Source of the DNA: Candidatus Altimarinota bacterium
Lineage (GTDB): Bacteria > Patescibacteriota > Gracilibacteria > UBA1369 > LOWO2-01-FULL-3
DNA length: 54,592 nt
Reading direction: 5' to 3'
Assembly (NCBI GenBank): GCA_016763975.1
Contig: JAESSS010000086.1
Location: 1 to 54,592, forward strand
Part shown: positions 15,196 to 22,728 of the stretch, piece after piece
Numbering within the stretch: the first letter of the stretch is position 1
Layout: every line of letters starts with the position of its first letter
Notes under the pieces: model-generated
Seen by the model: only the letters and a program-made list of their open reading frames with translations
Databases searched by the model: none
Told to the model about the DNA's origin: nothing
Program-made: the position numbers and the translations under genes

Positions 15196-15927
15196 ATGAA
15201 ACTCCATGAAGAATTTGTACAATTAGGCAGAGCACGGAGAAAATTGACCAATGCGATGTTGGCGATTTTGCCGGAGATATTTAGGTCGGGAATTTGGCGG
15301 AAGTATGCGGATTCGATTGTTGAATACGCTGGGAAGTTTGGGGGATTGGCGCCGAGTGCAGTGCGGAAAAGACTCGGTTTAGACTTGAGCACTAAGCCAC
15401 TTTTGGCAGAAGCGATTCGAGAAATAGGTGTGCACAAAGCAGCAATTATCAATTCAGTTACTACGGTGGAAAATCAGGAAGAAATGGTGAGGGTGGCGAA
15501 ATCTTTGAATAAATCTTCTTTAATGACTTTTGTAAAAGATATAAAGGGTGAGGTGCGAGTAGATTTGAGCGTAGATATGGACGAAGAGACTGAATTTATG
15601 TTCAGAAAACTACAGGAAAAATTTGAGGGTCATTCAAATAAGTTGGCTTTGAAAAATATGATGCGTCAATTATTCGCAGAACATTTCCCACAACAAAAGA
15701 CTCGAAAAGTCCAGAAAAGTACGGTGACGCGACATATTCCAGCTTCAAAGAAGAGAGAGATTGGGGATAAGTGCGCACTCTGTCACAAACCAGCTAAAGA
15801 ATTCCATCATGTTGTGCCGTGGAAAGACTCACATTCTCACGATTCACTGATCCCTTTATGCAAGGAGCATCATCAAATTCAACATATCGATGATCTTTTG
15901 TATCAAAAATATCGGCTTAAGCGCTGA
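15196..15927 (+). CDS. HNH endonuclease-like protein
   Basis: 243 residues. The C-terminal zinc-ribbon/HNH region has C193-x2-C196, then FHHVVPW (H204-H205) and LCKEHHQIQH (C222, H225, H226, H230), the arrangement of HNH nucleases with a structural zinc. The N-terminal 180 residues are helical and begin with a small DNA-binding-like part (SAVRKRLGLDLSTKPLLAEAIREIG). This architecture is common in free-standing HNH proteins of unknown substrate. It is monocistronic with an extended -10 promoter; a terminator hairpin lies about 60 bp downstream. Confidence 0.75.
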   Translation: MKLHEEFVQLGRARRKLTNAMLAILPEIFRSGIWRKYADSIVEYAGKFGGLAPSAVRKRLGLDLSTKPLLAEAIREIGVHKAAIINSVTTVENQEEMVRVAKSLNKSSLMTFVKDIKGEVRVDLSVDMDEETEFMFRKLQEKFEGHSNKLALKNMMRQLFAEHFPQQKTRKVQKSTVTRHIPASKKREIGDKCALCHKPAKEFHHVVPWKDSHSHDSLIPLCKEHHQIQHIDDLLYQKYRLKR

Positions 15928-15983
15928 GATATTCTTTCAATAAATTCAGGGTGTTTTGAAATTAAGGAGGGCAAACTATCACA

Positions 15984-16016
15984 AAAAAGTCCCGCCAATT
16001 GATGACGGGACTTTCC
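15984..16016 (-). terminator. rho-independent terminator between convergent genes
   Basis: AAAGTCCCG (15986-15994) and CGGGACTTT (16006-16014) form a 9-bp perfect stem with an 11-nt loop. Read on the minus strand it is followed by a T-run (TTTTTT), so it ends the sigma operon; read on the plus strand it can also slow transcription from the HNH gene. Confidence 0.8.
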
Positions 16017-16025
16017 CCCTTGTTC

Positions 16026-16547
16026 CTAGTTTTGTGGAGCGAAATTTCTTTGAAAATTCCTTCTTTGGCCTTTTCTGGCCTTTTGACGATCATCGTCGTC
16101 ATCGTCTTCTTCTCTTTCAATGTGGTCTTCACCGTGGTGTTTTTTTAAACCGAGTTCTTCGAAAATTTCTTTGGCAGCTTCACGGTCGCCAGATTCAGCG
16201 AGTTGGTGAGCTTCGAGCAATTTGTCGAAATTTGTTTGTGAAGCATCGAATGGTGCGTCTTCAGGAATCAATACTGACCATGCTGCGAAGTCTTCATTTT
16301 CTAGAGCTTCACGGGCTTCTTTGTGTGTTTGTTTTTTCTCGCCGCGTTCTGCCATCTGAGTTAGGTCGATTTGATTGGCAAGAGTTTGTGCTTCTGAGAA
16401 GTCGCCATCTTGGACTAGTTGAATTATTTGCATAATCTGTGCTGGGTCCGGGCGGTTTTTTTCTCCTTCTGAACTATCAGCAAAAGCTGAGGTTGCGCTT
16501 AATGCTACAAGAGCCATGGCGACAAGTGCGGTTGTAAATTTTTTCAT
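16026..16547 (-). CDS. exported helical acidic/basic-tailed protein of the sigma operon
   Basis: 173 residues with a clear Sec signal peptide (MKKFTTALVAMALVALSATSAFA, cleavage after AFA). The mature part is helical (AREALENEDFAAWSVLIPED and LLEAHQLAESGDREAAKEIFEELG) and ends in a charged stretch with six Asp in a row followed by an Arg/Lys/Asn tail. It follows the anti-sigma gene by 61 bp on the same strand and is ended by a terminator. Being exported and next to an ECF sigma factor, it may be the regulon's sensor or stress target, like Spy/CpxP-type proteins; there is no direct homology evidence. Confidence 0.65.
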   Translation of the reverse strand: MKKFTTALVAMALVALSATSAFADSSEGEKNRPDPAQIMQIIQLVQDGDFSEAQTLANQIDLTQMAERGEKKQTHKEAREALENEDFAAWSVLIPEDAPFDASQTNFDKLLEAHQLAESGDREAAKEIFEELGLKKHHGEDHIEREEDDDDDDRQKARKGQRRNFQRNFAPQN

Positions 16548-16608
16548 CTTATTTGTTGTTAAGTAATGTAGATGATGAGGTCTTTGACGACCTCGTTGTA
16601 GGCCTACA

Positions 16609-17346
16609 TCACTTAGTACGCGGAGGTTTTTGATTTTCTTTCACGAAATTTACATGTTTGATTTTTCGCTTTAGTGGGCCAATTCTTTCAGCTCGGAATG
16701 TTTTGTCATCGATTTTTTCTCCAACCATTTTCACAAACATTCCTTCTCTTAATGGCGGATGTTGTTTTGGTAGGATGATGTTCCATTCTTGATCGTTGAA
16801 GTCTTCGAGTTCTACTTCGTCTTTGGAAAGTTCGCTGATATATCCGGCGAGTACACCTTTGTCAGGATTGTTTAATCTTTGGACTTGGGGGTTGTGATGT
16901 AATTCTTCATAAAATGGTAAATGTTCGAGGAAGCGGTCGTCGATTTCTTTTCCAAAATCAAAACTGTGTAAAGTTACTCCCGCGAGCAAAGTGATACTGA
17001 GACCACCGAGAATTATGTGTGAATATTTGTAGCGATAACCTTTGTCGGTTTTGCGGAAGTCGTAATATGCGAGGGCGATGAATCCAGCGAGTAATGCGAA
17101 CCAAAAGTATGGCAAAGTCACTAGAGTATAGCTGAGTAGACTGTGTTCGAGGCGTTCGTAGATTTCCCAGTCGTTTGTTTCTAATAGGAAGAGGATCACT
17201 GAGGTGCTGAAGGCGCCGATTAATATGATAATGCCGAGGATGGTCCAGAGTGCGGATTTTTTCAGCAAGAACTCCCATTTTGGTGTGGGTTTTATTTTCT
17301 CCTTTTTGATTTTGGAGAGAATCTGATTGCTGAGTTTCTTAGGCAT
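16609..17346 (-). CDS. putative membrane anti-sigma factor
   Basis: 245 residues. A short cytoplasmic N-terminus (about 33 residues), three hydrophobic segments (about 34-54, 77-94, 109-128), then a soluble 115-residue C-terminus with a small beta-domain (GVLAGYISELSKDEVELEDF, then EGMFVKMVGEKID). The start overlaps the end of the ECF sigma gene by 8 bp, the usual place of a cognate anti-sigma factor. No zinc-binding HxxxCxxC motif is present, so the assignment rests on position and topology. Confidence 0.6.
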   Translation of the reverse strand: MPKKLSNQILSKIKKEKIKPTPKWEFLLKKSALWTILGIIILIGAFSTSVILFLLETNDWEIYERLEHSLLSYTLVTLPYFWFALLAGFIALAYYDFRKTDKGYRYKYSHIILGGLSITLLAGVTLHSFDFGKEIDDRFLEHLPFYEELHHNPQVQRLNNPDKGVLAGYISELSKDEVELEDFNDQEWNIILPKQHPPLREGMFVKMVGEKIDDKTFRAERIGPLKRKIKHVNFVKENQKPPRTK

Positions 17347-17890
17347 TTTTTTGGATTAACTTTTTTAATTGTTTTTTGGCGCGATTTATTTGGGTGGCCA
17401 CGGTGCCCATTGGTATCTTAAGGATATCAGATATTTCGGTGTAATCTTTGTCTTCGAGGAATTTTAGTACGAGTACGTCGCGATATTTTGGGGAAAGTGT
17501 GTCGAGAATTTTGCCGATACGTTCTTTTTCCATTTTTTGCTCTGTTTCTGTTGGAAGGTCGAGGTCGGATTTTAGTTTTTTGTAGAGAACTTCATTGTCG
17601 TCGAGGGAAATTGATGGATTTTTGTTTTTTCTATAATGAGAAATTGCTTTGTTGTGTGTGATTCGATAGATCCATGAAGAAAATTTCAGTTGTGGATCGT
17701 AATTATTGAGGTTTTGATAGGTGCTGATAAAGGTTTCTTGCAAAATATCTTCAGCATCGTGCTCAGAAACTCTGCATAAACGGTGAATATAACGCAACAA
17801 GGGAGCCTCGTAGCGGTTCATTAGCTCGAGGAAGTTATCGGAGTCTTCGAGGCTGAGCTTAACTATTTCTTGATCGGATTTTGATGTCAT
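17339..17890 (-). CDS. ECF-type RNA polymerase sigma factor
   Basis: 183 residues from ATG at 17890 (a TTG one codon upstream is less likely). Region 2 spans about 20-90 (AEDILQETFISTYQNL, FSSWIYRITHNKAISHYRK) and region 4 about 125-178 (LDTLSPKYRDVLVLKFLED, YTEISDILKIPMGTVATQINRAKKQL). Regions 1 and 3 are absent, as in the ECF group. It heads a three-gene minus-strand operon with the anti-sigma and the exported protein. The target promoter was not identified. Confidence 0.93.
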   Translation of the reverse strand: MTSKSDQEIVKLSLEDSDNFLELMNRYEAPLLRYIHRLCRVSEHDAEDILQETFISTYQNLNNYDPQLKFSSWIYRITHNKAISHYRKNKNPSISLDDNEVLYKKLKSDLDLPTETEQKMEKERIGKILDTLSPKYRDVLVLKFLEDKDYTEISDILKIPMGTVATQINRAKKQLKKLIQKNA

Positions 17891-17925
17891 CAAAGCTATT
17901 GTACGCTAGTTGCGACAATTTTCTT

Positions 17926-18108
17926 TCACTGTTTTGATGGACACTTCACACTTCCATATGAACAAAAAACACAGCAATCATTGTTGATTGGCTGTATTCG
18001 TTCGTCACATTTGCTGCAGTTGTAAAAATAGAGACATGAGTCTGTACGCATAGTCTCTTCTTTTTGAAAACCGCACTTTGGACAGGTGATTGTGGATTTG
18101 TTTTGCAT
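17926..18108 (-). CDS. GDCCVxC-type small zinc-ribbon protein
   Basis: 60 residues with CPKCG at 9-13, C-x2-C (CSKC), and NDCCVFCSYG near the end, matching the small family named after its GDCCVxC motif (here the first Gly is Asn). The eight or so Cys imply metal or redox chemistry. The corresponding position in some relatives is selenocysteine, but here all codons are ordinary Cys. It lies 33 bp upstream of the sigma operon on the same strand and might share its transcript. Confidence 0.75.
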   Translation of the reverse strand: MQNKSTITCPKCGFQKEETMRTDSCLYFYNCSKCDERIQPINNDCCVFCSYGSVKCPSKQ

Positions 18109-18272
18109 GCAAAAAGTATAGCATTTTCGGTGTTTTTTAGCTCTTTTTTTGTGCTCTTGAGGCTGGGAAAATTCAGGTGCTTTTGAGGCTAATTCGTCAT
18201 ATCTAGGCAGAAGATGCTTGACGTATTTTCTTAAATAGTGTAGGGTATAGCCAATTCTTAACCAAAGACGTT

Positions 18273-18455
18273 ATGCAACATTCATTTTACGATGTTAAAG
18301 AACGAAAAAAGGTATCAACTGATGTTACTGAAAAAGTAGTTTACGGTGAATCTGGAAAAGAACGTTATGCGTTCAAAGGTAAAACTTCTGACGGTCGTAA
18401 TCTTACGGCTTTCGTAGGTAAAGCTACTTGGGATGAATGTGAGCTTGATGCTTAA
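18273..18455 (+). CDS. small conserved-looking protein, 60 residues
   Basis: MQHSFYDVKERKKVSTDVTE continues into a beta-rich sequence (KVVYGESGKERYAFKGKTSDGRNLTAFVG). Compact, soluble, Lys-rich, no motif recognised. A possible promoter TTGACG (18218-18223) with a weak -10 lies upstream, and a strong terminator follows the stop by about 12 bp, so this is a separate transcription unit, which argues for a real, perhaps abundant product next to a ribosomal-protein-like gene. Confidence 0.65.
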   Translation: MQHSFYDVKERKKVSTDVTEKVVYGESGKERYAFKGKTSDGRNLTAFVGKATWDECELDA

Positions 18456-18465
18456 ATAGTTTAAG

Positions 18466-18500
18466 AAGGAGCTTCTCACTTTATGTGGGGAGCTCTTTTT
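18466..18500 (+). terminator. rho-independent terminator after 18273 gene
   Basis: GAGCTTCTCAC pairs with GTGGGGAGCTC (one mismatch) around a TTTAT loop, followed by TTTTT. Directly downstream comes a strong promoter for the next gene. Confidence 0.8.
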
Positions 18501-18501
18501 G

Positions 18502-18529
18502 TTGACAATGCTGCGATTTTCTATAGAAT
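18502..18529 (+). promoter_or_regulatory. strong sigma70-type promoter
   Basis: TTGACA (18502-18507, perfect -35), 16-nt spacer, TAGAAT (18524-18529). It begins two bases after the T-run of the preceding terminator and drives the bL33-like gene. Confidence 0.7.
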
Positions 18530-18556
18530 TTGGCAGCAATTATTAAATTTGTTGAA

Positions 18557-18742
18557 ATGTCACACGGAAAAAGCCAATTTGCTACCTGGAGATGTCCAGA
18601 CTGTAGTAAACCTAATAATACTTCTGCATATCCAAAGAATAGAAACGACGAAATCGTTAAGGAACTGAGTATGTACTGTAACGGTAAAAAATGTCGTGCA
18701 CATACTATGCATAAGAGTAAAGATACCAAAAAGGGTAATTAA
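18557..18742 (+). CDS. rpmG: ribosomal protein bL33-like zinc-ribbon protein
   Basis: 61 residues from ATG 18557; a TTG at 18530 would add nine residues but lies at the expected transcription start. C-x2-C (RCPDCSKPNN) is followed by KNRNDEIVKELSMYCNGKKCRAHTMHKSK, which parallels bL33 (C..C...Y...KN.RN....L...KYC..CRKHT.HKE). The spacing of the second pair (C-x4-C) differs slightly from standard bL33. It would be a 50S subunit component. Strong promoter, 12 bp before the next gene. Confidence 0.65.
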   Translation: MSHGKSQFATWRCPDCSKPNNTSAYPKNRNDEIVKELSMYCNGKKCRAHTMHKSKDTKKGN

Positions 18743-18754
18743 AAACTTATTCAA

Positions 18755-20275
18755 ATGGGAAACTTTCGTAATCTAGCTTTGCTTTTGCTGAGCATTTTTG
18801 CGTTTTCTGCTTGTGGAGGTGGAGGGGCGGATTTGGAGAGAGTGGTGCCGGAAAGTGCTGATCTTGTTTTTTATTTTAATGGGGAAGAGTTGAGTGAAGT
18901 GGGGGAGTTTTTTGAAGATCTGCCGGTGGAGGGGGATTTGAATGATTGGATTGGTAGTTTGGTGAAAATGGGGCTGGGACATGCATTTACGGAAGAGATT
19001 TTTTCTAAAGAATTTTCATTTGTAGTGGGAATGGTGGGGGAGGAATTTTTTGTTGGGGGCAAGTTTGAAAAGGCCAATAAGATGGAGCGGTTTTTGGAAG
19101 ATAGATTTGAATGGAGTTTTCGCGGGGATGTGGGTGTGAAATATTATGATGGTGAAGATGTTTTTGCCGGGAGATATGAAGATGTTTTTTTTATGTATAG
19201 TACCGAGGTTTTGAGGAAGGGGGCGGTTGATGCTTTTGAAAACGGTGGGGGGTATGGAGAGTTGGAGGATGGGAATTTGTTTTATTGGTCAGAGAGGGAT
19301 GTTAGTGAGGGACGGGTTTTTGTGGATAGTGCGGGATTGAGGTTTGAGAGTGAGACGAGGGGGGAGTTTGAGGATTATGATTTGGCTTTGATCGATTTTG
19401 TGCCGAAGCATGGAGTGATTTTTTATAATGAAATTTTGGGTGGTTTGGATCGCACGGCAAAGATTTTCTTTGGTGGAGATGAAGGTTTAAGTACTTTGAT
19501 AAGTGATGTTGTGACGAATAAAACTTTGGGTGAGGGTAAGTTTTTGGAATTTATTAAACCTTTTGCTGCGAGAGGAGATGTCAGTATTGAGGAAGTGGCT
19601 AAATTTTTGGAGGAGGCGGCATTTGCTTTTGGGATTTTTGATGTGGACAAGGTTTATCCAGGTGTGAGTTTGTATGCTGATGCCAGAGATGACAGTGCTT
19701 TAGCCAAAAAGGTGATGAATGGGGTGGATGCTTATTTTGATCAAGTTATTGTCGGTTTGGATGAGCAGGCGGGGAGTGTTGGTGCGTCTAAGGGCGTGAT
19801 TCAGCGGGAGGCGGTGAATTTTAAAGGAGCGCCATTTCATAAGCTGATTTTTGATGTTAGTGCGGTGCCACAGTTGTGGGGTGAGATTCCTGCTTTGAAT
19901 ATATTTTTGAAGGATTTGAATTTGGAAATTTATTATGGAGTGACTGCGGATGATGTGTTTGCCATAGTTTTGTATCCGGATTTTGATCAGGTTTATGGTG
20001 GTGAATCTTTGAGGGAGAACGAGCAGTTGATTAGTGATTCAATTTTGTTGGGAGATGTTTATGGTGAAGAAGTGACGTATTTTGATGGGGCGCCTTTGAT
20101 GAATTTGTTGGATAAATATTTACAAATTGCGAAGTTGCTGGGATTTGTGGAGGAGGTGGATTTGAAGGATTATAAAAAATTCAGCGAGTTCTTCGCTGGA
20201 GTGAGATATGTGGGATCTTCAGCTTTGGAAGACGGGATTAAGAAGAGAGAAGGGTATTTGATTTTGGAAGATTAG
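18755..20275 (+). CDS. DUF3352-like lipoprotein
   Basis: 506 residues. A lipoprotein signal (MGNFRNLALLLLSIFAFSAC, Cys20, then GGGG) implies surface anchoring. The mature protein opens with VVPESADLVFYFNGEELSEV, the typical opening of DUF3352-type proteins (P..ad....v......), and a second similar half (LIDFVPKHGVIFYNEI) follows. Acidic, beta-rich, function unknown. Very G-rich coding strand compared with the neighbours. Convergent with the TetR gene, 8 bp apart. Confidence 0.7.
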   Translation: MGNFRNLALLLLSIFAFSACGGGGADLERVVPESADLVFYFNGEELSEVGEFFEDLPVEGDLNDWIGSLVKMGLGHAFTEEIFSKEFSFVVGMVGEEFFVGGKFEKANKMERFLEDRFEWSFRGDVGVKYYDGEDVFAGRYEDVFFMYSTEVLRKGAVDAFENGGGYGELEDGNLFYWSERDVSEGRVFVDSAGLRFESETRGEFEDYDLALIDFVPKHGVIFYNEILGGLDRTAKIFFGGDEGLSTLISDVVTNKTLGEGKFLEFIKPFAARGDVSIEEVAKFLEEAAFAFGIFDVDKVYPGVSLYADARDDSALAKKVMNGVDAYFDQVIVGLDEQAGSVGASKGVIQREAVNFKGAPFHKLIFDVSAVPQLWGEIPALNIFLKDLNLEIYYGVTADDVFAIVLYPDFDQVYGGESLRENEQLISDSILLGDVYGEEVTYFDGAPLMNLLDKYLQIAKLLGFVEEVDLKDYKKFSEFFAGVRYVGSSALEDGIKKREGYLILED

Positions 20276-20283
20276 CAGGGCTG

Positions 20284-20886
20284 TTATTGCCTAGGCAAGA
20301 ATCCATGGAGGAGCAAATCAAGATTTGCTTTGCACCACCTCTTTTTATATTCAAGATCGTTTAATAGGTCGTCACCTGTGACCTTTTTTATCCAGGGAGC
20401 GTACTGAACTTGATTTAGGATACGATCAATCATTAGGCCAGTAATCATTTCTGAGTCGAGTTTTTTTCGAATGAACCCTTTTTTCTTAGAGCGCTCCATA
20501 AAGCTCACAAAAAGCTCGGTGTAGTCTAACATCGCTTGAGAACTGGATTGCTCTTTTATTACAACGAGCAGAGTTGCTCTTTCTTTTATGTAAGTCTCGA
20601 GAGTTGCTTCAAAAATCATTTCGATTCTTGATTGAAAATCTTCTTTTGAACGAGGTGTTTTTTCCAATAATTTGTTTGGCACGGAGAAAACATTTTCGTT
20701 AAATTGATCGACGATAAAACTAAGAAGACCTTCTTTGCTGCCAAAGAAATGGTGGATCATATTCATGCTTGTATTGGCATGTTTGCAGATTTCTCTAACA
20801 GAAACCCCCGCGTATCCTTTTTCACCAAAGAGGACCGTTGCTGAATGAATCAGTCTTTCTTTGGTGGGAGTTTTATTAGTTGTCAT
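20284..20886 (-). CDS. TetR/AcrR family transcriptional regulator
   Basis: 200 residues. The N-terminal HTH domain (about 8-55) reads TKERLIHSATVLFGEKGYAGVSVREICKHA then NTSMNMIHHFFGSKEGL, a textbook TetR_N. The C-terminal ligand domain is helical and not assigned to a subfamily. It follows the SRPBCC gene by one base pair on the same strand, so both share the promoter with the 24-bp palindrome at 21411; autoregulation is the natural reading. Confidence 0.93.
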   Translation of the reverse strand: MTTNKTPTKERLIHSATVLFGEKGYAGVSVREICKHANTSMNMIHHFFGSKEGLLSFIVDQFNENVFSVPNKLLEKTPRSKEDFQSRIEMIFEATLETYIKERATLLVVIKEQSSSQAMLDYTELFVSFMERSKKKGFIRKKLDSEMITGLMIDRILNQVQYAPWIKKVTGDDLLNDLEYKKRWCKANLDLLLHGFLPRQ

Positions 20887-20887
20887 T

Positions 20888-21373
20888 CTACTGTTTTTTT
20901 ATTGCGGCTAATTTTGATGGAGATGGTGTTCCATTTTCGATGTAATATTTTAAGTCTTCTAGCCCTCCACTGACTGCTCCACCTAGTTGTAGCCTGATCA
21001 ATGGATACATCAGCATTCCTAAGAATGTTAATTCAATGTGAGGGGTTGCTGTAACTTCTGAGGTGTTTTCGTCGATGGCAGTTACTTTATTTGAACTAAT
21101 AAGACTGCTAAATAGTTTTGAAGTAATAACACCTTTGAAACTAAAACTCATATCTTTGTCATCGTAAGCAGTGAATTCTTCAGATATTTTTCCAATACTT
21201 GTATTGCATAAACGACCTCCTACAGGAGAGTCATTAACTACTGCAGCTTCTGTATTAACCTCGGAATTTGCTACTAAGGTTGCCCATTTGCTGACATTTG
21301 CAAAATCTTGTCCGAGAACTTCCCATACTTTTTTGGCTGGGGCATTGATTGTGATTTGTTTTGAAAATTTCAT
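20888..21373 (-). CDS. SRPBCC family (START-like) protein
   Basis: 161 residues. It starts MKFSKQITINAPAKKVWEVL, the hallmark opening of polyketide-cyclase/SRPBCC ligand-binding proteins, and continues with the expected beta-sheet (GGRLCNTSIGKISEEFTAYDD, FSFKGVITS) and a long C-terminal helix. Such proteins bind lipids or small hydrophobic molecules in a deep cavity. It is the first gene of a two-gene operon with the TetR regulator, suggesting that the regulator senses a compound this protein binds or processes. Confidence 0.85.
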   Translation of the reverse strand: MKFSKQITINAPAKKVWEVLGQDFANVSKWATLVANSEVNTEAAVVNDSPVGGRLCNTSIGKISEEFTAYDDKDMSFSFKGVITSKLFSSLISSNKVTAIDENTSEVTATPHIELTFLGMLMYPLIRLQLGGAVSGGLEDLKYYIENGTPSPSKLAAIKKQ

Positions 21374-21410
21374 AATTAAATATGTTATTGATATGTAACT
21401 GTCGATACAT

Positions 21411-21434
21411 TTAATGTAACAGGTGTTACATTAA
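21411..21434. promoter_or_regulatory. TetR operator: 24-bp perfect palindrome
   Basis: TTAATGTAACA-GG-TGTTACATTAA is a perfect inverted repeat with 11-bp arms, 38 bp upstream of the SRPBCC start. On the minus strand it overlaps a candidate promoter TTGCAC-17-TACATT (the -35 is the complement of 21436-21441), so bound repressor would block polymerase. A degenerate second copy (ATGTA...TACAT) lies at 21392-21409. Confidence 0.75.
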
Positions 21435-21507
21435 AGTGCAATAGCATTAATCTGAATAGATTATTACTACTAAGCGCGGAGTTATGTATTGGAAGATTGG
21501 TTTTAAT

Positions 21508-21583
21508 TGGCAGGCCCACCAGGATTCGAACTCGGACTTTTGGTTTTGGAGACCAACGTGCTAACCATTAACACTATGGGCCT
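21508..21583 (-). tRNA. trnW: tRNA-Trp (CCA anticodon)
   Basis: 76 nt including encoded 3' CCA. Acceptor stem AGGCCCA/TGGGCCT is perfect with discriminator G; the anticodon stem TTGGT/ACCAA encloses the loop CTCCAAA, so the anticodon is CCA (Trp, UGG). The T-loop is TTCGAAT; the T-stem has one A-C mismatch (CCGAG/CCTGG). The CCA anticodon fits TGA being a stop in this genome. Confidence 0.93.
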
Positions 21584-21614
21584 AAGTTTGTGCGTGCTAT
21601 TTTTTTAGCAGATT

Positions 21615-22514
21615 ATGAGTGAGAGATCAATCATTTGGAGAAGCTGGGGGCTTGCTTTAATCCTGTTGTCAGGGTACTATTCTCCTCCTATGTCAATAAA
21701 TCCAACAACTGGTGTGAGACTTGAGCTAGGCCGAGAGGCTCAGGATTTGTCTAATCAGTCTCGGGATATTTGTCGTGAGGTCATGAATGGTGATCGTGAA
21801 CTGGATGATCAGTCTCGGGAGTTTTTGCGTGAAGCTGTTGAAAGGATAGGTCATCAGTCGGCTAGATTTCAGTTTATGGTTGAGAGTGTTTTGAATGGGG
21901 AGGTTGATGATGAGTATGTTCGGAGTATAAGAGTTTTTTGGAAGGAATTATTCGCTGGTGTTGATTCTTATGTTGAGGCTATTTTTGATGAAAAATTTAA
22001 GGCTTTGTCGAGTAGAAGAAATGTTAGTTTTGATACGATTGATGATGATTATGTGCAGAGGCTGAGAGATGATGCTGCTGATTTGCAGAATATGAGAGTT
22101 TTGTGGGAGGGATTATTGGCTGGTCGGTATCCAGATGTGGATTCTCATCATGGTTTTGCTGTTAGTAGAGATGATGATTCGGCTAGGTTTGAATTTAATG
22201 TTGGGGCTTTGCCGAGAATGATCGTTGATTTTGGAAGTGAGGAAGGTGATAAAAATGATGGGGAGCTTAGGGGGATTAGGATTATGGGTCCTGATGAAAA
22301 AGGTTTTAATTTTGAATTGAAAGCTGAATATGGGGGATATAATATTATTATAGATTCTTTAGGGGGAATTGTTTTGGATAATTATAGTGACAAAACGATT
22401 GAGAGGATTGAAGATAATGAGTCTAGGGATCAGTTATCATTAGGTTTATTGGCTGAGTTGCGTGAAGCACTTGATAAACATAAGTCTGGGATTAGTTTTT
22501 CATATCATCTTTAA
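21615..22514 (+). CDS. hypothetical, possibly exported protein
   Basis: 299 residues. The N-terminus SIIWRSWGLALILLSGYYS is a short hydrophobic stretch that could be a signal or anchor. The rest is acidic and helical (RESVLNG, DDDYVQRLRDDAADLQNMRVLWEGLLAG), with a possible internal repeat: VRSIRVFWKELFAG and NMRVLWEGLLAG. The last third is beta-rich. Not recognised. It follows the tRNA-Trp region on the opposite strand and precedes the ilvC leader. Confidence 0.55.
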   Translation: MSERSIIWRSWGLALILLSGYYSPPMSINPTTGVRLELGREAQDLSNQSRDICREVMNGDRELDDQSREFLREAVERIGHQSARFQFMVESVLNGEVDDEYVRSIRVFWKELFAGVDSYVEAIFDEKFKALSSRRNVSFDTIDDDYVQRLRDDAADLQNMRVLWEGLLAGRYPDVDSHHGFAVSRDDDSARFEFNVGALPRMIVDFGSEEGDKNDGELRGIRIMGPDEKGFNFELKAEYGGYNIIIDSLGGIVLDNYSDKTIERIEDNESRDQLSLGLLAELREALDKHKSGISFSYHL

Positions 22515-22581
22515 TAGTTCACGCTCTTCGAGTACGCTTTTCTTGACTAGTCGAGGCTTAATGGCTTATGCTCGTTTTTGC

Positions 22582-22653
22582 ATGAGAAATTCAAACACAC
22601 ATTTCGTCACAACGATTATGCTAACTCTGATTATTAATCAGCGGGAGTCGTGA
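22582..22653 (+). CDS. candidate ilv leader peptide
   Basis: A 23-codon reading frame, MRNSNTHFVTTIM then LTLIINQRES, with Val, Ile, Leu, Leu, Ile, Ile codons inside a ten-codon block (22606-22635) just before a structured region. In-frame ATGs also exist at 22561 (30 codons, preceded by GAGG) and 22618 (11 codons). A promoter TTGACT-18-TATGCT (22543-22572) would start the RNA close to ATG 22582. Enrichment in branched-chain codons upstream of ilvC matches known ilv/leu leader peptides of other bacteria; this one is inferred, not shown. Confidence 0.5.
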   Translation: MRNSNTHFVTTIMLTLIINQRES

Positions 22654-22710
22654 TGTTTGTGTAAACTTTAATTCACTTGTCACTCCCGCTCAGAAGAAGC
22701 GGGATTTTTT
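22627..22710 (+). promoter_or_regulatory. candidate transcription attenuator upstream of ilvC
   Basis: Three competing hairpins. Segment 1:2 CTGATT-att-AATCAG (22627-22641); segment 2:3 AGCGGGAGT (22640-22648) with ACTCCCGCT (22682-22690), 9 bp perfect; segment 3:4 TCCCGCT (22684-22690) with AGCGGGA (22698-22704) followed by T6 (22705-22710), a strong terminator. Segment 3 can pair with 2 or 4 but not both, and segment 2 overlaps the end of the leader frame. Full translation would mask segment 2 and allow termination; stalling at Ile/Leu codons would free it. The 3:4 hairpin could alternatively just terminate the 21615 gene. Confidence 0.6.
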
Positions 22711-22728
22711 ATTTATATAACATTTTGA

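Noticed and set aside
17926-18108. Selenoprotein in the GDCCVxC family
   Set aside because: All relevant positions are Cys codons (TGT/TGC), with no in-frame TGA.
22515-22728. T-box riboswitch upstream of ilvC
   Set aside because: No T-box sequence (AGGGTGG-ACCGCG) or specifier-loop stem is visible; the leader-peptide reading fits better.
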